This document shows, one piece after another, positions 1 through 5,397 of a stretch of 5,917 nt of DNA. The stretch comes from Deltaproteobacteria bacterium (lineage in GTDB: Bacteria; Desulfobacterota_B; Binatia; UBA9968): NCBI GenBank assembly GCA_022545745.1, contig JACZQL010000104.1, positions 1-5,917 on the forward strand. Direction: 5' to 3'. The translations under genes were made by a program, and so were the position numbers. The notes below the pieces were generated by a model. That model worked only from the letters and a program-made list of their open reading frames with translations. It searched no databases and was not told where the DNA came from. Within the stretch, counting starts at the first letter, position 1. The number at the start of each line of letters is the position of its first letter.

Positions 1-815
1 TCGGAGAGGCTTGGGCGGATCTCAAACTGAGTAACCAACCGATTCCGACGAGTCTCGCGCTCCAGTACCGAGTCGCACATCTCCTGTTGTTCTCCAAACT
101 GCAACAACGAACGGGTGGACGGCTTCGCTTCTTCGTGTCTGGCGGAGCCCCACCCGTGCCGGAGATTGCCAAATTCTTGTATGCGGCCGGTCTCCCCGTG
201 CTGGAAGGATACGGCCTCACGGAAACTTCGCCTCTAATAATAGGTACCGAAACCTCGGACGCAGATGATAAGCTGGGGAGCATAGGAAAGCCGGTTCCCG
301 GGATTGAAGTCAAGATCGTCGATGACAAAGGCAATGAAGTGGGTGAAGGGGAAGAAGGAGAGATCATCACTCGCGGTCCCCATGTGATGAAAGGATACTT
401 TCGTAAACCTGAGGCCACGGCTGAGAGAATTCGGGATGGGTGGCTCTATACCGGGGACATCGCGAGATGCGAGAGTGACGGCTATTTCTATCACCTGGGT
501 CGAAAGGACGACATGATCATTACCGGGGGGATGAACGTCTACCCGGCAGATGTCGAAAACATGTTGTACGAACTCCCGCAGATTCAGGAGGCCGTGGTCT
601 TTCCCATCCCGGATACCAAGAGAGGGAATGTCATTGGAGCTGCGGTGGTCCCGCGCCAGGGACAGTCTCCAAATGAGAAAGAAATTCTTTCCTTCTTACG
701 TTCGAATCTGGCAACCTTTAAGGTGCCTCAAGAGGTCAAAATTCGGGAATCCCTGCCCCGGACCTCAACAGGCAAGGTCATCAAGGATGCCTCTGTGCTG
801 CTCTCGGACGGTTAG
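1..815 (+). CDS. Long-chain acyl-CoA synthetase (AMP-forming), C-terminal part; 5' end outside the window
   Basis: The frame beginning at base 3 is open from the left edge to TAG at 813-815, giving 270 residues with no start codon in view; the TTG at 87 is an internal leucine. The enzyme activates a fatty or carboxylic acid with ATP and joins it to CoA through an acyl-adenylate. ANL-superfamily motifs appear in order: SGGAP (46-50 of the visible fragment), EGYGLTETSP (68-77), GWLYTGD (146-152, with the ribose-binding Asp), GRKDDMIITGG (166-176, the hinge) and PRTSTGK (252-258), whose K258 is the usual adenylation lysine. The stretch before SGGAP (FSKLQQRTGGRLRFFVSGG) resembles FadD/long-chain synthetases more than acetyl-CoA synthetases. 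The C-terminal domain is complete and all expected key residues are present, so the gene looks functional. Chain-length specificity cannot be told from this half. The next gene is co-oriented but 233 nt away. Confidence 0.93.
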   Translation, partial: GEAWADLKLSNQPIPTSLALQYRVAHLLLFSKLQQRTGGRLRFFVSGGAPPVPEIAKFLYAAGLPVLEGYGLTETSPLIIGTETSDADDKLGSIGKPVPGIEVKIVDDKGNEVGEGEEGEIITRGPHVMKGYFRKPEATAERIRDGWLYTGDIARCESDGYFYHLGRKDDMIITGGMNVYPADVENMLYELPQIQEAVVFPIPDTKRGNVIGAAVVPRQGQSPNEKEILSFLRSNLATFKVPQEVKIRESLPRTSTGKVIKDASVLLSDG

Positions 816-1048
816 TGAGCGCTCTGCCCATGAGTCTTGGTAGCCCTTGGAGGGCCTGCCCCGTCAGCCATGGGTCCGTCAAATAATTGTACCCTAAAGC
901 GTTTGACAATCCCTTCCCCTGTGATAGGGATGCTTGGGTTGTAAGCTCATAGGTGCCTCCCCCCATCATTGATCAGGCTTCCAGTGACGTGAGGCCAGCG
1001 GCCAAACAAAAACTTATTTATAGCTACTAAGGTCAGAAAGAAGAGACA

Positions 1049-2155
1049 ATGAAACATCTATTGTTTGCGGCTGTTTTCACGTTATCGCTCATCGTAACTC
1101 TGCTCGTTTCCACGAACCAACCAGCCCTTGGTTTTACGAAAGGAAAAACGATCCAGATCTACTTGGGAGTTTCTCCCGGGGGCGGGCATGACACGGAGGC
1201 TCGGATGATTGCTCGTTGGCTTCCTAAATATCTCCCGGGCGAGCCAAAAAACATTATTGTCAAAAATATGCCTGGAGCAGGCGGTTTGATTATGGCCGCC
1301 CGGGTTTACAACCGATCAAAACCCGACGGACTCACCTGGGCAGTCATGGGATCCACCCAGATGGGTAACCAGGCCCTTGGCGACACTGGGGGTAAGTACG
1401 ACCTCCTCAAAATGCGGCAAATTTTTTCCACTTCGGGGTCAGGGGCGGCCATTGTCCGTGATTTTCTAGGCGTTAAAAATGGCAAGGAGCTCACCAAAAT
1501 AGATGCTTCGAAGATTGCTGTGTCGGGACGAACGTTACTCGGCCTATCGTTTTTAACGGATGTCATAGGCCTCGAACTCTTGGAAATCACTGGATACAAG
1601 TACGTTGTGGGCTATCCCGGAACCGCCCAAATGTTCCTCGCCTTTCAGTCCGGGGAAATTTCCTACGTAGGCGGTACGGGACTTCACCATGTTCTCGGCA
1701 AAAGTGGCCGGTACTACGAGGCAATTAATAAGGGGAAGGCCGTTGTGCTTTGGCAAACAGGCATGGTGACTCCTGAAGGTAAAGTCGTTCGCTCTCCCGG
1801 TACCGCCATCCCAACCTTTGCCGAGATCTACCAACAGATCCACGGCAAGCCACCTTCTGGTCCCGCATGGGAAGCCTACAAATTGGCCGGGCCAACCATT
1901 CGTACTCTGAATCGGTCTCTCGTGGTTCCACCAGGAGTCTCCGGAGACAGAGTGAGGCAGTTGAGAACCGCATTCGATAAGCTCTACCAGGACCCAGGGT
2001 ACAGGAAGGAGTGGGAGAAGGTCTTTGGCCTGAAGCTCGACTATGTTTCCGGGGAGGATGCAGATACGGTGGCGAAAAAATTGCTGGGTCCGTCGCCGGG
2101 ATGGGACTACCTGAAAAACGACTTCATACCTCGACTCAAGGCCAAAAAAAATTAG
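1049..2155 (+). CDS. Tripartite tricarboxylate transporter-type (TctC/Bug family) periplasmic solute-binding protein
   Basis: The product has 368 residues. Its N-terminus is a Sec signal peptide: basic MKH, a hydrophobic core over residues 4-20, and a likely cleavage after ALG (26-28). There is no lipobox cysteine, so a soluble periplasmic protein is expected. The mature part starts with a beta strand and the TctC/Bug signature SPGGGHDTEAR (42-52), followed by NMPGAGG (73-79) and SKPDG, which line the carboxylate pocket in this family. Family members bind organic acids or similar small carboxylates and hand them to the TctA/TctB membrane pair. Neither partner is in the window, so this is an orphan receptor here and its ligand cannot be deduced. 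The ATG at 1049 is chosen because it begins the signal peptide; only a weak purine-rich stretch (AGAAAGAAGAG, 1035-1045) precedes it. The length is somewhat above the roughly 320 residues typical of the family. Confidence 0.85.
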   Translation: MKHLLFAAVFTLSLIVTLLVSTNQPALGFTKGKTIQIYLGVSPGGGHDTEARMIARWLPKYLPGEPKNIIVKNMPGAGGLIMAARVYNRSKPDGLTWAVMGSTQMGNQALGDTGGKYDLLKMRQIFSTSGSGAAIVRDFLGVKNGKELTKIDASKIAVSGRTLLGLSFLTDVIGLELLEITGYKYVVGYPGTAQMFLAFQSGEISYVGGTGLHHVLGKSGRYYEAINKGKAVVLWQTGMVTPEGKVVRSPGTAIPTFAEIYQQIHGKPPSGPAWEAYKLAGPTIRTLNRSLVVPPGVSGDRVRQLRTAFDKLYQDPGYRKEWEKVFGLKLDYVSGEDADTVAKKLLGPSPGWDYLKNDFIPRLKAKKN

Positions 2156-2217
2156 GCCTGCGCATAAATATATCCTGGAGGGTCACTCCCGGCTCCCTAA
2201 TTTATTTTTAAACAAAA

Positions 2218-2243
2218 TGGGGTCAGGTCTATTAATGTAGCAT
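2218..2243 (+). repeat. Left terminal inverted repeat of the RAYT element
   Basis: This 26-nt sequence starts TGGGGTCAGGTCTAT and ends AATGTAGCAT. It matches the reverse complement of 3135-3160 with one difference at repeat position 16 (T here, C in the other copy). It contains GTAG at 2237-2240, the RAYT/REP recognition tetranucleotide described in other bacteria. Confidence 0.88.
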
Positions 2244-2252
2244 CCTACATTA
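2233..2252. repeat. Hairpin at the left end of the RAYT element
   Basis: TAATGTAG (2233-2240) and CTACATTA (2245-2252) form a perfect 8-bp stem with a 4-nt loop. The hairpin overlaps the inner part of the left terminal repeat and lies 3 nt beyond the transposase stop codon. It is followed by two overlapping 8-bp palindromes, TAGCGCTA (2251-2258) and CGCTAGCG (2254-2261). A REP-type hairpin read by the transposase is the likely role. It lacks a following T-run on either strand, so it does not look like a simple terminator. Confidence 0.7.
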
Positions 2253-2255
2253 GCG

Positions 2256-3113
2256 CTAGCGTCCGACTGTTCTATTCCTTTGTGATCGCCGGACAACTCG
2301 CCCTACAGTGGTGAAATGGACTCTAAAATACTCCGCGATCTGTTTGTAGCTGTACTCCCTCGTCCGATAAGCAGCAACAATGCCTTGATCTCTTCGTCGG
2401 TATTTTGCCCGTATCACATCAAGTGGAAGCGCCGGTGGACGTTGCTGCACTCTTGGGATGTTGACGTCTAGTGATTTCTTATCTACCTCCCCATGCATTT
2501 GTGCGATGAACTTCTCGTCCCCCAGATAGATCTGACGGTTGAGATTCTTCCAAATACTCTCCCGTCCAATCCCCTCACTTACAAACCGTCGAAAATTTCT
2601 TTGAGCTGATGCTTTTCTGTTACCAAACTGTGCAAGTAAAGCATCTGTTGCCAGCCAACCGGGATTCCTGGCTTTACCCACCATTGACCTGTAGCTGCTC
2701 CATGGCCAGTCTTCGACTCTCTTTACTAATCTCGCACGCACCGGGTTCAGCACAACATATCGGCCTAACTCCAACAGGTACTCATCCCGATCCACAAGGA
2801 TAGCCTTGTACCGACCCTGAAAAAGATGCCCTACTCGCTGGTGCCGCCGATTCGACAACTGCGTGTACACCCCGTTTAGCTGTCGCATCCCCTTCGCTAG
2901 ATTTCCGTCAGGTGTCTCCACTAATAAATGGTAATGGTTGCCCATCATGCAGTAGGCCTGGCAGACCCAGTTCCACTCAACAATGACCTTCCCCAGAAGG
3001 TCCAAGAAAACCTTACGGTCGTTGTCATCTTCATATATTGGCTCCTGGCGGTCACCTCGGGCGGTTACATGATAAAGAGCGCCTGGGAATTCAATGCGTA
3101 AGGGTCGTGCCAT
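2256..3113 (-). CDS. REP-associated tyrosine transposase (RAYT), IS200-like Y1 family
   Basis: The product has 285 residues. The N-terminal MARPLRIEFPGALYHVTARGD is the standard opening of RAYT proteins (Y1_Tnp fold). The metal-binding HUH-type pair is H60 and H62 in GNHYHLLVE (58-66), and the probable nucleophile is Y119 in RYVVLNPVRA (118-127). GHLFQGRYKA (95-104) is also conserved in the family. These enzymes nick and rejoin single-stranded REP or terminal hairpin DNA. The C-terminal region (about 235-280) has a helix-turn-helix (YSYKQIAEYFRVHFTTVGRVVRR) seen at the end of many RAYTs and probably used for DNA recognition. All catalytic residues are present and there is no frameshift, so the gene appears intact. 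ATG at 3113 is chosen because the conserved MARPLR begins there. No convincing ribosome binding site precedes it, which suggests low expression. Confidence 0.92.
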   Translation of the reverse strand: MARPLRIEFPGALYHVTARGDRQEPIYEDDNDRKVFLDLLGKVIVEWNWVCQAYCMMGNHYHLLVETPDGNLAKGMRQLNGVYTQLSNRRHQRVGHLFQGRYKAILVDRDEYLLELGRYVVLNPVRARLVKRVEDWPWSSYRSMVGKARNPGWLATDALLAQFGNRKASAQRNFRRFVSEGIGRESIWKNLNRQIYLGDEKFIAQMHGEVDKKSLDVNIPRVQQRPPALPLDVIRAKYRRRDQGIVAAYRTREYSYKQIAEYFRVHFTTVGRVVRRSQRNRTVGR

Positions 3114-3134
3114 GGCAGGAATCTACCAAATAGA

Positions 3135-3160
3135 ATGCTACATTGATAGACCTGACCCCA
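3135..3160 (-). repeat. Right terminal inverted repeat of the RAYT element
   Basis: The partner of 2218-2243 in opposite orientation, 25 of 26 positions identical. It lies 21 nt upstream of the transposase start codon, so this end may also carry the promoter region of the gene. Unlike the left end it does not form the 8-bp GTAG hairpin; only a 4-bp AATG/CATT stem can be drawn (3134-3144). Confidence 0.88.
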
Positions 3161-3188
3161 GGATTGGGCTCGGAATATTTGGGGTCGG

Positions 3189-4538
3189 TTAGGGGATGTG
3201 GAGGGACTTGATGAGCCGTAAGAGAGACTTTTCGTGTAAACCCAGTTTCTTGGCGGCAGCGGTTCGGTTTCCCTTGGATTGGGCAAGGGCCTTTAAGATC
3301 ATGTCACGCCGATAGGCATTGATCGCAGCGCTATAGGATAGATTATCCGGGTTAGGATCAGAAGGTGACTCAAGGGAGACGACTCTTTCAGGGAGGTTTT
3401 CCAGGGTTACCTTTGGACCCTGGCCCAGCACGACCGCCCGCTCGATAACATTGGCCAGCTCACGCACGTTTCCGGGCCAGTCATAGGCTGAGAGTTTTTC
3501 CTGAGCCTCCTCAGTCACCCCATCGAAAGGCCTTTTCGTCTCTTTGGAGAAATGCTCGAGGAAATACTGTGTCAAGGCAGGGATGTCTTCCTTTCTCTCT
3601 CTCAAGTGGGGAAGGGTGATGGAGATAACGTTCAGGCGATGGTAAAGATCTTCCCTAAAGCGTCCTTCTTTAATCGAGCTCTCCAAATCACGGTTGGTAG
3701 CCGCAATAATTCTCACGTCTACGGAGATGGGTTTGGTCCCTCCCACTCGTTCAAATTCACGCTCTTGAAGGAATCGGAGAAGTTTCGTTTGAAGCTCCTG
3801 GGAGATATCGCCCACCTCGTCCAGGAAAACAGTCCCGCTGTTGGCCAGTTCCATCTTTCCCTTCTTGAGCTGGTGGGCTCCGGTAAAGGCCCCCTTTTCA
3901 TGACCAAACAGCTCGCTCTCAAGCAGCTCTTTGGATAAACCCACGCAGTTGATCGCCACAAAGGGTTTACCTTTTCTATCACTCCAGCTGTGAATGGACC
4001 GGGCAAAGACCTCCTTTCCCGTCCCGCTCTCACCCAGGAGGAGAACCGTAGCCTTACTTGGCGCTGCCTTTTTCGCCGTGTCCACAGCCTCGTTCATTTT
4101 CGCACTCTTGCCAATGATGAGCCGGTAACGCCTGTCTGTCTCTTCAGTCAGGATCTCTACGTCTCGTTTCAACCCCTCCCGTTCCAAGGCCTTGCGCACC
4201 ACGATCTCAAGGTGTTTTGGATCGATGGGTTTGGGAACAAAGTCATAGGCTCCCTCTTTCATTGCCTCAACTGCTGCTTCGATTGAGCCATGGGCAGTGA
4301 CGACAACAATCGGGATTTCCACGCCATCCTGACGCAGCCTGCGAATGACCTCCATACCACTCATCCCTGGCATCTGGAGATCCAGAAGAATCAGAGAAGG
4401 TACCTCTTGTTGGATGGCAGCCAAGCCTTGTTGGCCGTCGGCGGCCTGGACCACTTCGCATCCCAATGCCCGCAACCGCACCTGCAAGAGGCGGCGGGAG
4501 GCCGGATCATCATCTACAATTAACACTTTGCTTGGCAT
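3189..4538 (-). CDS. NtrC-family sigma54-dependent response regulator (REC-AAA+-Fis HTH)
   Basis: The product has 449 residues, the normal length for NtrC/AtoC-type activators. The receiver domain covers about 4-118: acidic pocket D9-D10-D11, phospho-acceptor D53 in LLDLQMPG, T81, and K103 in the KP pair. The AAA+ domain covers about 141-370: Walker A GESGTGKE (169-176), the sigma54-contacting GAFTGA loop (216-221), Walker B TVFLDE (236-241), arginine-finger region GRFREDLYHRLNV (292-304) and WPGNVREL (354-361). The C-terminal Fis-type helix-turn-helix is at about 422-447 (NRTAAAKKLGLHEKSLLRLI). The intact GAFTGA and ATPase motifs indicate it opens sigma54 promoters when phosphorylated. No histidine kinase is adjacent, so the partner and target genes are unknown. 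ATG at 4538 gives a complete receiver domain but has no good Shine-Dalgarno. Only 22 nt separate it from the palindromic repeat element at 4561-4812. Confidence 0.95.
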   Translation of the reverse strand: MPSKVLIVDDDPASRRLLQVRLRALGCEVVQAADGQQGLAAIQQEVPSLILLDLQMPGMSGMEVIRRLRQDGVEIPIVVVTAHGSIEAAVEAMKEGAYDFVPKPIDPKHLEIVVRKALEREGLKRDVEILTEETDRRYRLIIGKSAKMNEAVDTAKKAAPSKATVLLLGESGTGKEVFARSIHSWSDRKGKPFVAINCVGLSKELLESELFGHEKGAFTGAHQLKKGKMELANSGTVFLDEVGDISQELQTKLLRFLQEREFERVGGTKPISVDVRIIAATNRDLESSIKEGRFREDLYHRLNVISITLPHLRERKEDIPALTQYFLEHFSKETKRPFDGVTEEAQEKLSAYDWPGNVRELANVIERAVVLGQGPKVTLENLPERVVSLESPSDPNPDNLSYSAAINAYRRDMILKALAQSKGNRTAAAKKLGLHEKSLLRLIKSLHIP

Positions 4539-4643
4539 GGTTACTGTAACTTTAAGAGTTTTAACCGCAGATTTTCGCCGATTATCGCAGATAAGGATTC
4601 GGAGATTTCACCGCAGAGACGCAGAGTACGCTGAGGTAAGAAT

Positions 4644-4677
4644 TTTTGCCCAATCGGGAGACGACGATTGGGCAAAA
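4644..4677 (+). repeat. Core site 1 of the palindromic element: 13-bp arms around an 8-nt spacer
   Basis: The arm TTTTGCCCAATCG (4644-4656) is followed by the spacer GGAGACGA (4657-4664) and the perfect reverse complement of the arm (4665-4677). As single-stranded DNA or RNA this is a 13-bp stem with an 8-nt loop; as duplex DNA it has the 13-8-13 geometry of loxP- or FRT-type sites. It has T residues on the 5' side and A residues on the 3' side on both strands, the opposite of an intrinsic terminator. Confidence 0.85.
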
Positions 4678-4701
4678 GACTTAGTCTTTAGAAGAGCTAT
4701 G

Positions 4702-4735
4702 TTTTTGTTTGTCGTCGTCTCCCGACAAACAAAAA
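4702..4735 (-). repeat. Core site 2 of the palindromic element: 13-bp arms around the inverted 8-nt spacer
   Basis: The arm TTTTTGTTTGTCG (4702-4714) is followed by the spacer TCGTCTCC (4715-4722) and the perfect reverse complement of the arm (4723-4735). The spacer is exactly the reverse complement of the site 1 spacer, and the match extends 3 nt on each side (4654-4667 against 4712-4725, 14 nt). The arms share only TTTT at the outer end and TCG at the inner end with site 1, 7 of 13 positions. The minus orientation is assigned from the spacer. Confidence 0.85.
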
Positions 4736-4832
4736 ACTAATTCTCTGCGCCCTCTGCGCCTCTGCGGTGAGTAAATCTTAATCCGCGCTAATCTGCGTAA
4801 ATCTGCGGTTAATTTTCCTCATTCATGTTGCT

Positions 4833-4874
4833 ATCTTCGATCCTCCATCCTCCATCCTCCATCCTCTATCCTCG
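4833..4874. repeat. Heptanucleotide tandem array, unit ATCCTCC
   Basis: Six head-to-tail 7-nt units: ATCTTCG, then ATCCTCC three times, then ATCCTCT and ATCCTCG. On the plus strand it is a pure pyrimidine run apart from the A of each unit and terminal G residues. A diverged continuation (CATCCCTCCCC) follows at 4880-4890. Confidence 0.85.
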
Positions 4875-4890
4875 ACTCTCATCCCTCCCC

Positions 4891-4925
4891 ACTCAGTACT
4901 CAGCACTCGCTACTCAGTACTACTC
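4891..4925. repeat. Heptanucleotide tandem array, unit ACTCAGT
   Basis: Five 7-nt units: ACTCAGT, ACTCAGC, ACTCGCT, ACTCAGT, and a diverged ACTACTC. The unit length equals that of the array immediately upstream but the unit sequence is unrelated, and the phase is shifted. Confidence 0.8.
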
Positions 4926-4929
4926 AAAG

Positions 4930-4964
4930 GCGCTTTGCGCCATGCGCTCAGCGCATGGCGCGAT
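4930..4964. repeat. Heptanucleotide array GCGCNNN forming an 11-bp hairpin
   Basis: Five consecutive 7-nt units begin with GCGC: GCGCTTT, GCGCCAT, GCGCTCA, GCGCATG, GCGCGAT. Units two to five form a strong hairpin: arms 4937-4947 and 4951-4961 are perfectly complementary with a TCA loop. A weaker competing hairpin uses GGCGC (4929-4933) with GCGCC (4937-4941). An outer stem of CTCAAAGG (4923-4930) with CCCTTGAG (4967-4974) pairs 7 of 8 positions. There is no following T-run on either strand, so a classic terminator is unlikely. Confidence 0.8.
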
Positions 4965-4969
4965 TACCC

Positions 4970-4998
4970 TTGAGCCACCTGGGAAGAATTGCTAAATT
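4970..4998 (+). promoter_or_regulatory. Candidate sigma70-type promoter for the DUF309-mfd pair
   Basis: TTGAGC (4970-4975) and TAAATT (4993-4998) each match 4 of 6 consensus positions and are separated by 17 nt. Transcription would begin near 5005, leaving about a 20-nt leader that contains AGG (5014-5016) 9 nt before the ATG at 5026. The -35 box overlaps the 3' foot of the GCGC hairpin's outer stem. This is motif matching by eye only. Confidence 0.35.
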
Positions 4999-5025
4999 AA
5001 TTTTTAATCACCTAGGTTGCTAAAA

Positions 5026-5397
5026 ATGGATGCCCGACTAAAAGAAGGCATTGGCCTGTTTAACGCTGGCCGCTTTTTCGAATGCCACGAATCCCTGGAG
5101 GATTTTTACCTTCAGACCGATGAGGAGCACAAGCCGTTCCTGGAGGGGCTGGTACAGCTATCAGCCGCGTGCAGGATCTTCCAAGAGTTTGGGGAGATCA
5201 CCGGACCGGTGCGCATGATCCGCCAGGCGATCATTCGGCTCGAGAACTACAAACCCGCCTACCTCGGGATCAGGGTCAAATCTTTGATACGGTCCTTGGA
5301 AAAATGGACAAGTCGGATGGAGGCCGGTGAGACAAACTCCGCTGCCCCTCAGGTTCGGACACCCAAGATCCGCTTGTGCTGGTTCTTTACCCCATGA
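5026..5397 (+). CDS. DUF309 family protein
   Basis: The product has 123 residues from ATG 5026. That ATG is preferred over the in-frame TTG at 5017 because AGG at 5014-5016 lies 9 nt before it and would overlap the TTG. The DUF309 core is clear: FNAGRFFECHESLED (12-26) with the conserved E19, H21, E22 group, then FLEGLVQLSAA (38-48) and a helical segment to about 74. DUF309 proteins are small, all-helical and of unknown biochemical function; the conserved ECHE motif hints at metal or ligand binding, but this is not established. The C-terminal tail after about residue 95 is variable and probably unstructured. The stop codon TGA (5395-5397) overlaps the ATG of mfd by 4 nt, so the two are probably translated together. 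Confidence 0.85.
   Translation: MDARLKEGIGLFNAGRFFECHESLEDFYLQTDEEHKPFLEGLVQLSAACRIFQEFGEITGPVRMIRQAIIRLENYKPAYLGIRVKSLIRSLEKWTSRMEAGETNSAAPQVRTPKIRLCWFFTP

Larger units (their letters stand above)
2218..3160. mobile_element. RAYT (IS200-like) transposable unit with 26-nt terminal inverted repeats
   Basis: A 943-bp unit made of one transposase gene and two near-identical inverted ends (2218-2243 and 3135-3160; 25 of 26 positions match). The ends begin TGGGGTCAGGTCTAT and contain the tetranucleotide GTAG, which is known from REP sequences handled by RAYT enzymes. The flanks (AACAAAA on the left, GGATTGGG on the right) show no direct target duplication, as expected for HUH (Y1) transposition through single strands. 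The unit lies between the converging 3' ends of the TctC-like gene and the response-regulator gene, a typical harmless location for REP/RAYT elements. The exact outer boundaries are inferred from the repeats alone. Confidence 0.82.
4561..4812. repeat. 252-bp palindromic (MITE-like) intergenic repeat element
   Basis: The left arm (4561-4635) and the right arm (4743-4812) are imperfect inverted copies. A hand alignment gives about 57 of 68 matched positions with one 5-nt gap; the outermost 14 nt (TTAACCGCAGATTT, 4561-4574) are perfect, as are 17 of 18 positions between 4609-4626 and 4752-4769. Both arms are built of short periodic units of the CGCAGATT and CGCAGAG kind. Repeats made of such units are common between genes in many bacterial genomes. 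The core (4636-4742) holds two hairpin sites described separately. No protein is encoded and no transposase is recognisable inside, so any mobility would need an enzyme supplied from elsewhere. Confidence 0.8.

Noticed and set aside
843..855. GCCCT-TGG-AGGGC hairpin after the acyl-CoA synthetase, considered as a terminator.
   Set aside because: A 5-bp stem with no following T-run; too weak to call.
903..930. Perfect TTGACA at 903-908 upstream of the TctC-like gene, considered as a promoter.
   Set aside because: No reasonable -10 box lies 16-18 nt downstream (TAGGGA or AGGGAT at best), so the box alone does not support a promoter call.
2177..2210. GGAG/CTCC mini-stem followed by a T-rich stretch after the TctC-like gene, considered as a terminator.
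   Set aside because: The stem is only 4 bp and the T-rich part starts more than ten bases later and is interrupted by A residues.
3108..3117. 10-bp palindrome TGCCATGGCA over the transposase start codon, considered as an operator.
   Set aside because: It is explained by the conserved MAR start of RAYT proteins in this codon usage; a single copy gives no support for an operator.
3374..3383. GGGAGACGAC inside the response-regulator gene repeats 10 nt of the core spacer region at 4656-4665.
   Set aside because: It lies in well-conserved coding sequence and lacks any inverted arms, so a chance match is more likely than a third site.
4345..4740. A 131-codon plus-strand open frame running from the response-regulator gene into the repeat element.
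   Set aside because: It is antisense to the receiver domain, then reads through the palindromic repeat, and has no recognisable protein character.
4833..4964. The heptamer arrays were considered as a CRISPR array or plasmid-type iterons.
   Set aside because: Units are 7 nt with no spacers, the three units are unrelated, and no replication or Cas gene is nearby.
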